Source: UBA7236 sp964638865 (GTDB lineage: Bacteria; Bacteroidota; Bacteroidia; Chitinophagales; BACL12). From it: a DNA stretch of 35,259 bases. The DNA lies in the NCBI GenBank assembly GCA_964638865.1, contig CAZXBG010000018.1, forward strand, positions 1 to 35,259, in the 5' to 3' direction. Positions 24,767 through 33,015 of the stretch are shown one piece after another (within the stretch, counting starts at the first letter, position 1; the number at the start of each line of letters is the position of its first letter). The notes beneath the pieces were generated by a model, which was not told the origin of the DNA, ran no database searches, and saw only the letters and a program-made list of their open reading frames with translations. A program made the translations under genes and the position numbers.

Positions 24767-26524
24767 TTAAAAAATAAAAGTATAAGTAATATTATTCGTG
24801 ATCTCTGAATAGGAGGTAACATTATCAGATGTTGAATTAAAATTTATAGTGGCAACGGATAAACTGAGTTTATGTTGTTTTTTTATTGTATAACTTCCGC
24901 CAAGGTTTACATTTTTGATTTTTCCGGATGCCACCCCGTTTAAACGTGTTGTATTAAAGGTTAAATTCGAATAAACATTCAATATGTTTTTTAAAAATGT
25001 TTTATTTAATCCAAATGAAAGCCCTGCAAAGCGGGTGTCATTTATCGAATTAATTACGATGTTTGAATTATAGGATAAGGTCAATCCGCCATTATAAGGT
25101 AAATAAGTGAAATTATAGGAGATATTAAGGTTTTTAGTATTGTATTCGGTAAGCCCGGCAGTAAATGGATTTTTATCCTGCAATGTTTGCCTGCTGACAA
25201 CAACAACGCCAGTATGGATCATTTTTTTGCTAATATAAGAATATCGTGGCATGAGCGTTAAATTCTGAGAGATTAAAGCAATTTTTGCTGTATCATTTAA
25301 TTGCATCAATGCAGCTTTTTGCCCCGTTGAATAATTAGAATAATTGAGGTTCATGCCATAATTCGGTTTTGGATTTATGGAAACTGCTATTGAGCCGATA
25401 ACGTAGCTATTGGTAAGGGAATGTGATTGGGAGAGGTTGTCCTGCTGCAGTCCTATGCTTCCGTTAAAATATATCTTTTTTTTCCATGTTTTGAAATTTG
25501 TGCTAAGCGTTAAATTTTGTATGTCGCTTAAAAAAAAATAGGCCCCCATACTTTTATATTCAGGTGAGATCCTTTTATATTTAATCGTAGCGGAATAATT
25601 TTTTTCAGTGAACACTAAAGACATTTCGCCTGCGGATAATAATTGTGTGGTACTATTTACTATTATAATCCCATCAAGTGCTTTCTGAATCTTTTGAAGG
25701 TCAGCGCTATTGCTAAAAATTACGTCGTTTAACTTTATATCATTTGTATAAATACTGATGTCGTATTCTGCAGCCAGTGCAAACTTTTTACCGATACGTT
25801 GTGCTGTTTTAAATCCTGTAACAAGATTTGCCGCAGGTGTAATTAAGAAAGAAGAAGTATCATAATTTAATGAATTTGGGTTATCAGACACATTTAAGAC
25901 AATAAGGTCAAAATATTTAGTTTTGGAACCTATGCCAATTTTTACGGCATATCCCGTACGCTCAAAAGCGGGGTCAGAAATAAAATTATCAATGGTATCT
26001 ATGGAAGTTGCTCTTGTAAATCTTCCATACATAGCACTGAATCTGAATTTTGAAGGTATAAGGTCTATTCCTGCACCTAAAAAAGTATGTCCCGCAAGTG
26101 AATAAGTAGAATAGGAAAGATTTCTAAAACCGGCATGTGCCGTTACCCATTTATATGTAGGGCTTAACCCAAATTGATTAAAAGGTTGTTGAAATGACCT
26201 GTCTTGCTCACTGATTATAAAACTGAAAGGAATATTGAATTTATGTATTTGTAAATTAATATTGCCGCCAACATAAGCGGAAAATGGAGTTCTATGAGGT
26301 TCAATTCCGTTTGACCCATAAATATAAGTGCCGGTGTAGAGATTTCCTGATAAACGGAGCTTTATTTCATTGAGGTGCGTTGCGGTAGTGTCTGTATTGT
26401 TAATTACGAAATCATTTGAAGGAGAGTCTGAATTGTTTTCTGCCAATGCCACAGCCGAGCCTAAAATTATAGGTATTGTTGTAAGTAAAATGAGCCTGAA
26501 AATATTGTATTTAATATTGTTCAT
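24767..26524 (-). CDS. large outer-membrane beta-barrel protein
   Basis: 585 aa. A signal peptide (ending AVALA) is followed by a short polar linker and then about 500 residues of alternating amphipathic strands rich in Tyr, Phe and Asn. The protein ends ITNNITYTFIF, where the terminal Phe and alternating aromatic residues fit the outer-membrane assembly signal. I do not recognise a family beyond the barrel architecture. It is the first gene of a three-gene operon, 3 bp before the giant TANFOR gene. It is a natural candidate for its membrane anchor or export partner (inference from position only). It is divergent from the sensor kinase gene, with 115 bp between the two start codons. No convincing promoter box was found for it. 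Confidence 0.75.
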   Translation of the reverse strand: MNNIKYNIFRLILLTTIPIILGSAVALAENNSDSPSNDFVINNTDTTATHLNEIKLRLSGNLYTGTYIYGSNGIEPHRTPFSAYVGGNINLQIHKFNIPFSFIISEQDRSFQQPFNQFGLSPTYKWVTAHAGFRNLSYSTYSLAGHTFLGAGIDLIPSKFRFSAMYGRFTRATSIDTIDNFISDPAFERTGYAVKIGIGSKTKYFDLIVLNVSDNPNSLNYDTSSFLITPAANLVTGFKTAQRIGKKFALAAEYDISIYTNDIKLNDVIFSNSADLQKIQKALDGIIIVNSTTQLLSAGEMSLVFTEKNYSATIKYKRISPEYKSMGAYFFLSDIQNLTLSTNFKTWKKKIYFNGSIGLQQDNLSQSHSLTNSYVIGSIAVSINPKPNYGMNLNYSNYSTGQKAALMQLNDTAKIALISQNLTLMPRYSYISKKMIHTGVVVVSRQTLQDKNPFTAGLTEYNTKNLNISYNFTYLPYNGGLTLSYNSNIVINSINDTRFAGLSFGLNKTFLKNILNVYSNLTFNTTRLNGVASGKIKNVNLGGSYTIKKQHKLSLSVATINFNSTSDNVTSYSEITNNITYTFIF

Positions 26525-26615
26525 TTGTGGTACTTCCGTTAGGATTTAATCTGAGTGTAAAATTCGGATTGATTCAAAGCATGTGTATTACCCAATTTGG
26601 TTACATGAAATCTCC

Positions 26616-26623
26616 TAAATTTG
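26616..26623 (+). promoter_or_regulatory. candidate promoter of the sensor kinase gene
   Basis: TAAATTTG is a perfect TAnnTTTG, 16 nt before the ATG at 26640. A TTTG at 26596-26599 lies 16 nt upstream, slightly closer than the usual -33 spacing. Confidence 0.5.
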
Positions 26624-26639
26624 TGCAAATGTTAAATTG

Positions 26640-29600
26640 ATGAAGCCAATCGGTATAATATCAATATTACTAATGTCAATATGCCTGTCAGCACAAACAG
26701 GGGTTAATTTCAGTCATTTGAACACATTGAATGGATTGCCGGATAATTCAGTAATTGATATAGTGGAAGATGATCGCGGCTACATATGGTTAGCAACGCG
26801 TGACGGGCTGACTAAATTTAACGGTAGGGAAACAGTAAATTACCGTCATATCATGGGAATAAATTCAATTTCAAATTCAAGTATTATAACAATTGAAAAA
26901 GATTTGAAAGGTAATATATGGGTTGGAACTTTTAATGGATTAAATGTTATAAATACTTCAGATAATTCTATTGTTAACCTTGAAACAAAATCTACTGAAT
27001 ATGTTGCGGAAGCAAGAAGTATCACTGATTTGCATTGTGATAAAAAGGGAAGGATGTGGGTTGGAACAGGTGCCGGATTATTTCTCTTTCATCCGAATGA
27101 TAGTTCATTTGAATTAAAATTGCAGTTGCCTATCATTAATCGTGCTGAAAATTTGGCCTCTGTTTGTTATAAAGGAATTGATGACGACAAATATGGAAAT
27201 ATTTATTGTGCAATAGGTGGACGAATATTCCAGTCTGTAGATGATGGTGCTACATTTAATAAATTAGATCTTCAGCATCAGGAAATTTTGCCCAATGGTG
27301 AGGTATGGCTATCTGCAATTAAAGTAATTGATGACTATTTATGGTATGGTGATTGGGGCTTTTCACATTTTTACAAAAGAAATATAAAAACCAATGAACA
27401 AGAGGAGATCATATTTCAGCCTTCCGAGTTTCAAAATGCAAAAGAGGTTGCAAGAGATTTTGATAAGGTGGGAAAGGAGGTTTGGGTCTCTACCTATTCT
27501 ACATATGGTCAAGCTGGTACAGGAGGCATTTATATTTATGACCTCGAAGGAAATTTTAAAAGACATTTATTGCATTCAAATGAAATTAGAGGTTCTATCT
27601 CTAATAATCGCGTTTACGCCCTATACGAATCTTCTGATGGTACAATATGGATAGCTACTGAAGCTGGTGTTGACTATTTAAATGCCGGGAGCAATAACTT
27701 TGATTCATTTGGAAATGACTTAAGTAATCCGTCATCCTATTGCGGAGGATATATATCAAATATATGCCAGGATATCGATGGCAATATTTGGATAGGAGGT
27801 GATAACAATGGGGTATCTCTATTTAACGAAAGTGATGGTTCATTCAAATATTTTAAGGCATCAAACAATAAAAGCACATCTGCAATTACTTCTATTGCAG
27901 CTATGTATGCTGGCAGTAACGGTATATTATGGTTATCTGATCATGAAAAAATTATACAATTTGATACCCGAAAAAATGAATTTGTAAAAAATCCAGATGG
28001 ATCGCTTTTGACAATTTATTCAAGTGATACATCGGTTGTTTGTCTGGCAGAAGATAAAACTGGAAATATATGGATGGGTTTGTGGCAATCGGGTTTGATA
28101 AAGTATGATCCAATAAGTAAGAATCTGACAAAATATTCTGTTTATAACAAAGATAAGGAACATTTTATTCCTGAGGATTGGCCTGCAACGTTAAAAATTA
28201 GTAATAATACGCTATGGGTTGGATATAACCATTTTGGTGGCCTCGCAAAAATTAATCTGGATACGTGGGAATATCATTATTATACTGGTGATAATACCAA
28301 ATTTAGTGATGCAACTATTACTTCAATGGTTGAAGACCAGGAAGGAAATATGTGGTTGGTAACTAAGTCAGGCGGAGTTAATGTATTGAATATAAAATCA
28401 GGAGATGTGCACTATTATGGAATTTTGGAGGGATTGAATACAGAGAAAATTTATGGAGCAATGATTCATGCTGATCAAACCTTTTGGTTTAGCACTGCAA
28501 ATGGATTAGCGCACATAGATCCTAAAAACGGATTTGTTGAAAATTTTAACGCACACAATGTTTTAAACGATGCAAAATTAAATGAGTCGGCTTATTGTCT
28601 TACTCGGTCAGGTAATATTCTGCTGGCAAGCGATGATAGGTTACTTTCTTTTTCAATCAGCAGGAACAGAGGTGTCAAAAAATCAGATATTTTTTTAACA
28701 ACAATTACTGTGAACGGCAAACCGATTTCACTAAAAAAATATCAACAAGATCTGGCGTTTTCATATACAGAAAATAATCTCTCATTTGAATTTGATCAAA
28801 TCAATTTTATTGATGCAAATGCCGACCGATATATGTATATGTTGGAAGGTTATGATAAAGAGTGGATTAATGCCGGCACCCGCAAGTTTGCCAATTATAC
28901 CAATATTCCGGGAGGTGATTATACATTTAAAGTAGCTATGCTGCAAAATGATGGCACATTAAGCACGCCTGCTGTTATTAATTTAACCATTGATACTGTA
29001 ATATATAAAAAAGTTTGGTTTATTGTCTGCGTTGTGCTCATTCTTGGTGGAATATTATATTCAATTTATTCTTATCGAATTAACCAATTAAAAAGAATGT
29101 TTGAACTGAGAAGTAAAATTTCACGCGATTTGCACGATGAGGTTGGAAGTGCACTGAGTTCAATTTCGATTAATTCTGAGGTTGTAAAGTATAAATTGCA
29201 AAATAATCTTTTTGCAGAAAAGGAAGTAGAAAAGATAGGTGACAATGCCAGACAATTGGTGGAATCAATAAGTGATATTGTATGGACAATTAATCCATTA
29301 CATATAGACCTTGATGATATGTTTGGAAGGATGAAAAATTTTGCAGCAGACATACTAGGCGCAAAGGATATTCATTTTGATCTGGTGGCAGATGAAAATA
29401 TTGAGAAAATAAAATTAAATATTGAAACACGAAAAAATATTTATATGATATTTAAGGAAGCTATAAATAATGCAGCGAAATATTCGGGTGCAACTGAGGT
29501 TAAAATCAGGTTTTCAAATAACAGGGCGCTCACAATGGTGATTGCAGATAATGGAAAAGGGTTTGATGTTAACCGGGAAATTAAAGGAAATGGTTTGAAT

Positions 29601-29696
29601 AATATGATGGCCCGCTCCTTGTCGATTGGTGGCGAACTTGTAGTTACTTCAACTGAGCATGGCACTACCATCATTCTTAATTGTAAAAACAACTAA
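26640..29696 (+). CDS. two-component regulator propeller sensor histidine kinase
   Basis: About 1018 aa. The ATG at 26640 begins a signal peptide (ending LSAQ); a TTG one codon earlier is less likely. The sensor part is two seven-bladed propellers built from reg_prop repeats (GLPDNSVIDIVEDDRGYIWLAT, GNIWVGTFNGLNV, GRMWVGTGAGLF, GNIWIGG, GNMWLVTKSGGV and others), then a Y_Y_Y domain (about 690-775; YMYMLEGYDKEWINAG...YTNIPGGDYTFKV). One transmembrane helix follows (about 791-812). The cytoplasmic kinase is of the HisKA_3 type, with the phosphoacceptor in RDLHDEVGS (His832) and a HATPase domain (INNAAKYS, DNGKGFD, GNGLNNM). Unlike classical hybrid systems it has no receiver or AraC domain. The partner regulator is the next gene. 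The ligand is unknown. Confidence 0.93.
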   Translation: MKPIGIISILLMSICLSAQTGVNFSHLNTLNGLPDNSVIDIVEDDRGYIWLATRDGLTKFNGRETVNYRHIMGINSISNSSIITIEKDLKGNIWVGTFNGLNVINTSDNSIVNLETKSTEYVAEARSITDLHCDKKGRMWVGTGAGLFLFHPNDSSFELKLQLPIINRAENLASVCYKGIDDDKYGNIYCAIGGRIFQSVDDGATFNKLDLQHQEILPNGEVWLSAIKVIDDYLWYGDWGFSHFYKRNIKTNEQEEIIFQPSEFQNAKEVARDFDKVGKEVWVSTYSTYGQAGTGGIYIYDLEGNFKRHLLHSNEIRGSISNNRVYALYESSDGTIWIATEAGVDYLNAGSNNFDSFGNDLSNPSSYCGGYISNICQDIDGNIWIGGDNNGVSLFNESDGSFKYFKASNNKSTSAITSIAAMYAGSNGILWLSDHEKIIQFDTRKNEFVKNPDGSLLTIYSSDTSVVCLAEDKTGNIWMGLWQSGLIKYDPISKNLTKYSVYNKDKEHFIPEDWPATLKISNNTLWVGYNHFGGLAKINLDTWEYHYYTGDNTKFSDATITSMVEDQEGNMWLVTKSGGVNVLNIKSGDVHYYGILEGLNTEKIYGAMIHADQTFWFSTANGLAHIDPKNGFVENFNAHNVLNDAKLNESAYCLTRSGNILLASDDRLLSFSISRNRGVKKSDIFLTTITVNGKPISLKKYQQDLAFSYTENNLSFEFDQINFIDANADRYMYMLEGYDKEWINAGTRKFANYTNIPGGDYTFKVAMLQNDGTLSTPAVINLTIDTVIYKKVWFIVCVVLILGGILYSIYSYRINQLKRMFELRSKISRDLHDEVGSALSSISINSEVVKYKLQNNLFAEKEVEKIGDNARQLVESISDIVWTINPLHIDLDDMFGRMKNFAADILGAKDIHFDLVADENIEKIKLNIETRKNIYMIFKEAINNAAKYSGATEVKIRFSNNRALTMVIADNGKGFDVNREIKGNGLNNMMARSLSIGGELVVTSTEHGTTIILNCKNN

Positions 29697-29732
29697 CCCA
29701 AATTGGGTATGATGTTTCTGTTTATTTATATC

Positions 29733-29740
29733 TAATTTTG
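29733..29740 (+). promoter_or_regulatory. candidate -7 box of the response regulator gene
   Basis: TAATTTTG, perfect TAnnTTTG, 10 nt before the ATG at 29751, in the 54-bp gap after the kinase gene. The regulator may be made from its own promoter as well as from the kinase transcript. Confidence 0.45.
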
Positions 29741-29750
29741 TAAGAGTTGA

Positions 29751-30392
29751 ATGAAAGATTTAATAGTTACAATATTTGAAGATAATGACAGCCTCAGGGA
29801 TAGTTTTGAATCATTGATCGCAACTTCGGGAAAATATATTGTCGGTGGTGCATATAACAATTGTTTGAAACTCACTGATAAATTGGCAGACTCCAAACCT
29901 GATGTGGTGTTGATGGATATTAATATGCCCGGAATGAACGGAATTGAGGCTGTTAAAGTTATGCAACAATCACATCCCGATATCCCGGTTATAATGCTTA
30001 CTATCTTTGAAGAACCCGATAAAGTTTTCGCAGCAATTTGTTCGGGAGCAAGTGGATATTTGTTAAAAAACACGCATCCTCAGAAGATTATAGAAGCACT
30101 TGATGAGGCACTTGCCGGTGGAGCCCCTATGACGCCTTCTATCGCAAAAAAAGTATTATCCATGATGCAAAAGGAAAATAAAAATGTTAAAAAAGAATTA
30201 ATTAAACTTAGCGATCGCGAGCGCGAGGTACTTGAATGTCTTGTTAAAGGTATGAGTTATAAAATGATCGCAGCAAATTTGCAAATTGCGGATGGAACAG
30301 TGCATACGCACATGAAAAGAATATATCAGAAACTGCACGTTAACTCTGCACAAGAAGCAGTATCAAAAGCTATAAATCAAAAGATCGTTTAA
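29751..30392 (+). CDS. NarL/LuxR-type response regulator
   Basis: 213 aa. The N-terminal receiver domain has the acidic pocket (EDN, Asp11), phosphoacceptor Asp56 in LMDINMPGMNG, Thr84 and Lys106 in GYLLKN. The C-terminal LuxR helix-turn-helix (about 148-210) includes LSDREREVLECLVKGMSYKMIA and DGTVHTHMKRIYQKL. It is the obvious partner of the HisKA_3 kinase encoded 54 bp upstream; HisKA_3 kinases and NarL-type regulators are a standard pairing. The likeliest target is the divergent barrel/TANFOR/FN3 operon, but no repeated operator was found in the 115-bp intergenic region. Confidence 0.95.
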   Translation: MKDLIVTIFEDNDSLRDSFESLIATSGKYIVGGAYNNCLKLTDKLADSKPDVVLMDINMPGMNGIEAVKVMQQSHPDIPVIMLTIFEEPDKVFAAICSGASGYLLKNTHPQKIIEALDEALAGGAPMTPSIAKKVLSMMQKENKNVKKELIKLSDREREVLECLVKGMSYKMIAANLQIADGTVHTHMKRIYQKLHVNSAQEAVSKAINQKIV

Positions 30393-30524
30393 GTGTGATC
30401 GACTTCGTTTACGGTTCATTTATGACGCACTTATTAATTATTATTTTAAGTATAAAGCTGATTTTTTTCAACGTTTTTTCAGATGTTAAAAAAACATTAA
30501 ATTACGCAACTAAACTTTGAAAAC

Positions 30525-30998
30525 ATGCTGAAGATTCTTGCTAATATTTTAATCCTTGTGTTAATTTCAATTTTCCTGCTTGGATGTCAAACCAATTATT
30601 CGAATTTATACTTAAAAAATAAGTTTAATTTTTGGTCATCTGCCGATTATTTACTTTATAATTATGAATCCCTAAGAAAAGAACAAATTTGTTATAAGGA
30701 TTCTGAATTATTGACGATATACTCAAATAATGATAGGTGTATTTCAAAATGGCCGGAATTAAATAAAGATGATTTTAATTTAATATTCGATAAAAAACTT
30801 GTATATAGTGTTGATTTGTATTCTAACTACATATTTTTCAATATGAAATATAGAGATAATTTCTTTTATACAAGAGTGTTTTTTTTGGTTTATGCTCCAG
30901 ATCCGGGTTCAATTGAAAGATTAGTTAATGATAATGATTTCTCAGTAAAGCAAATCGACCATGACTGGTATTTTGTTGTTTTCGATTACGATGAATGA
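30525..30998 (+). CDS. small lipoprotein of unknown function
   Basis: 157 aa. A lipoprotein signal peptide (long Ile/Leu run, then LLGC) is followed by a Tyr/Phe/Asn-rich mature part with no family I recognise. It contains several short hydrophobic strands (YSNYIFFNMKY, TRVFFLVYAPDPGS, HDWYFVVFDYDE). An AAACTTTG box (7 of 8) ends 5 nt before the ATG. The gene lies between the response regulator and the first orphan RHS module. In composition and size it resembles the presumed immunity proteins downstream, so it could be a stranded immunity gene. That is inference only. Confidence 0.65.
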   Translation: MLKILANILILVLISIFLLGCQTNYSNLYLKNKFNFWSSADYLLYNYESLRKEQICYKDSELLTIYSNNDRCISKWPELNKDDFNLIFDKKLVYSVDLYSNYIFFNMKYRDNFFYTRVFFLVYAPDPGSIERLVNDNDFSVKQIDHDWYFVVFDYDE

Positions 30999-31200
30999 TC
31001 AATCAGTTTTATTTTAAAAAACAATCTCTGTTTATCGTTATTCAAATTAATTGGTTATTTGCTGCTGTTTATGGCTCATTGAATATTGGCTTTTATCCTT
31101 TTACATAATTAAATAATTACAATAATACTTTTCCATAGATCAGGAAATTGACGGTATTGATACTACATTAATTACAGATCAAAAAATTGTAAAAAAAGTG

Positions 31201-31243
31201 CTGAAACATGCTAAAAATGTAATTTTGTCGTTAGTTTTAAATC
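31201..31243 (+). promoter_or_regulatory. conserved leader of RHS module 1, with -7-like box
   Basis: The 43 bp before the GTG match the 43 bp before the GTG of module 3 (35087-35129) at 34 positions by hand count, with the last 23 nearly identical. TAGTTTTA at 31232-31239 sits 4 nt before the GTG, as in modules 2 and 3. A second, perfect TAATTTTG is at 31220-31227. Upstream, 30999-31200 holds no gene I can support. Confidence 0.5.
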
Positions 31244-32209
31244 GTGGGAGAGATATATACACCTGATGATACGAGCCAATTGGATTACAGTTCCTTTGGG
31301 ATGATGATGGTGGGGAGGAGTTGGGAGAGTGGAACTGGCTACAAATATGGGTTTAACGGGAAGGAGAATGAAGATGAAATTACAGGGAATGATAATATAA
31401 TAGATTATGGCGCCCGAATTTATGATCCTAGGCTAGGACGATGGTTATCCGTTGATCCATTAAAAGATAAATATGTTGGTTTAAGTTGCTATAGTTTGTC
31501 TGCAAACAACCCAATTGCTTTTATTGATGTAGATGGTAGAGAATTTATTCTCTCTATTGTTGTAAATTATCAAGGCCCAGTACCTACAACCGTTCATGAT
31601 TTAGGAAGCACAAGTCTAAAAAGGGGTGATATTCACATTGCTTTTAATGATAAAACCAATGAATATGATATTACCCTTAACGTTCAAATAAGTTACAGTC
31701 AAGCTTTTCAAGGAGAAAATAATATTGAGGATGAAAATCCTGGTCTTTTTAAAGAAATAGATGCGCATGAAAGAGGACACGCGGATCAATTGTTTGAGGC
31801 TGCACAAAAAGATATCACCATTAAATTTATGAATGGTGATAAAGAAGTAACTTATACGGGAAAAGCTGATGAAGTATTCACACAATTAGTAACAGAGTAT
31901 GGGGATCAATTAAGTAAAGAGTATACAATCAAAGTTATGACAGGGCAAATGACAAAAGAGGATGCTGCAGCTGAAATGAATTCTCGATTAACTACAGTTC
32001 TAAAAGATGCTGCATTGCAAACAAGTAAACAAATTTCTACTAACATAAGCGATATGAACAATGATATTCCGGCTGTTGAGGCTGACGCAAACAACAGAGC
32101 TACGAAAAAACTTGGGGAAAAAGATATTAAATATTTAAATCGGAATCAAAAGACTTATTATAAAGGCAAAGAATTAGAAGATTCTGAAATTAAAATAATA
32201 TTTAAATAA
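31244..32209 (+). CDS. orphan RHS core with putative HExxH metallopeptidase toxin domain
   Basis: 321 aa from GTG. Residues about 14-100 are the C-terminal 'RHS repeat-associated core' of Bacteroidota type: SSFGMMMVGRSW, YKYGFNGKENEDEI, DYGARIYDPRLGRWLSVDPL, ANNPIAFIDVDGRE. All of the large RHS shell that normally precedes this is absent. After the core is a variable domain of about 220 aa containing HERGH (His175, Glu176, His179), which fits the HExxH zinc-peptidase motif within a predicted helix. A third ligand is not obvious. In polymorphic toxin systems this is the toxin position. The next gene, 9 bp downstream, encodes a small lipoprotein that may be its immunity partner. The GTG start is conserved in position with modules 2 and 3. 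Confidence 0.8.
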   Translation: MGEIYTPDDTSQLDYSSFGMMMVGRSWESGTGYKYGFNGKENEDEITGNDNIIDYGARIYDPRLGRWLSVDPLKDKYVGLSCYSLSANNPIAFIDVDGREFILSIVVNYQGPVPTTVHDLGSTSLKRGDIHIAFNDKTNEYDITLNVQISYSQAFQGENNIEDENPGLFKEIDAHERGHADQLFEAAQKDITIKFMNGDKEVTYTGKADEVFTQLVTEYGDQLSKEYTIKVMTGQMTKEDAAAEMNSRLTTVLKDAALQTSKQISTNISDMNNDIPAVEADANNRATKKLGEKDIKYLNRNQKTYYKGKELEDSEIKIIFK

Positions 32210-32218
32210 AACTACCCT

Positions 32219-32662
32219 ATGAAATTTTTATTAATATGCTTAGTCTTTATACAATATGCAAGTTGCAAATCTCAATCTGAGACAGGACAAATAGAGATAA
32301 AAGATTTGATTCCAAGTGAATTCATTGATTTTTCATTGGATTCATCTGCGTTTACCATGGATGTCCAAATGCAAATATATGCTGACAGCATCGATTCATT
32401 TCAATTAAGCAACTCTTTACCTTATTTCTTATTTAAGTCATGTTTTGATATCAATATATTATTTTGGCCCGATTTTCATCACCCTATTTCACTAAGATCT
32501 GAAATTGCAAAGAGAGTTAATAATAAAGAGGCGCTTGAGTTACTACTCCCAAAGCTTAAGGAAACCGAACAATTTTTCGAATGCTTTTATGAAGTTAAAA
32601 TTCCTGATTCAAACAAATCTTTTTATGAAATATTAAATCTGCGGCGCCAACAATTAGAATAA
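32219..32662 (+). CDS. small lipoprotein, candidate immunity protein of RHS module 1
   Basis: 147 aa. A signal peptide ends in a lipobox-like QYASC, so the protein is probably lipidated in the envelope. The mature part has no family I recognise. It is acidic, with a long C-terminal helix (EALELLLPKLKETEQFFECFYEV). The start lies 9 bp after the stop of the RHS toxin gene, the usual place for a cognate immunity gene. An envelope location would suit protection against a toxin that acts in the periplasm. Function is inferred from position only. Confidence 0.65.
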   Translation: MKFLLICLVFIQYASCKSQSETGQIEIKDLIPSEFIDFSLDSSAFTMDVQMQIYADSIDSFQLSNSLPYFLFKSCFDINILFWPDFHHPISLRSEIAKRVNNKEALELLLPKLKETEQFFECFYEVKIPDSNKSFYEILNLRRQQLE

Positions 32663-32665
32663 ATT

Positions 32666-32690
32666 ATTACGCTTATGATGAACGCGTAAT
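32666..32690 (+). other. short inverted repeat after the module 1 partner gene
   Basis: A perfect 7-bp stem (ATTACGC with GCGTAAT) around an 11-nt loop, starting 3 nt after the stop at 32662. There is no T run, so it is not a classical terminator. Confidence 0.35.
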
Positions 32691-32848
32691 TCAATGATGT
32701 AATGTTATCAACGGTTGTGGTAAGATTACATCGTCAAAATCACTGACACCTTACAAAATGTAGAAGTGGAATCTGACGAATCCATAAGATTTATTTGAAT
32801 GGAAGTTAAGGAAGCCCCGACCAACCACATGTGTGCCTTGAAGTTTTT

Positions 32849-32908
32849 TTCGCCTCAGGGTTCTCTTTTTCACAACTACTCAATCCAAAGAACTTCGCCT
32901 CAGGGTTC
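32849..32908 (+). repeat. 15-bp direct repeat pair
   Basis: TTCGCCTCAGGGTTC occurs exactly at 32849-32863 and 32894-32908, 45 bp apart, in the gene-free stretch 32663-33015 between RHS modules 1 and 2. The second copy forms part of the left arm of a strong hairpin. Confidence 0.8.
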
Positions 32909-32948
32909 GGCCGGCCAAAAAAAATAAACTAACCCGGCCAACCCTGAG
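32899..32948. other. GC-rich stem-loop between RHS modules 1 and 2
   Basis: The arm 32899-32914 pairs with 32934-32948 over 15 bp (9 + 6 pairs) with one bulged C, around a 19-nt A-rich loop. It is GC-rich in an otherwise AT-rich region. No T run follows on either strand, so it is not an obvious terminator; a recombination site or folded RNA is possible. Confidence 0.7.
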
Positions 32949-33003
32949 ATATGATATGGATTTAATTTCAACATTCCCGGTAAATTAAAAGCAATTAAAT
33001 CCG

Positions 33004-33011
33004 TATTTTTA
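33004..33011 (+). promoter_or_regulatory. -7-like box of RHS module 2
   Basis: TATTTTTA (TAnnTTTA) 4 nt before the GTG at 33016, the same geometry as in modules 1 and 3. Confidence 0.45.
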
Positions 33012-33015
33012 TTAA

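Noticed and set aside
31127..31264. Open frame running through the leader of RHS module 1
   Set aside because: It has no start codon in a sensible place, and its similarity to the module 3 leader follows from nucleotide identity in any frame.
32899..32948. Reading the GC-rich hairpin as an intrinsic terminator
   Set aside because: No T run follows on either strand, and it lies more than 230 bp after the nearest stop codon.
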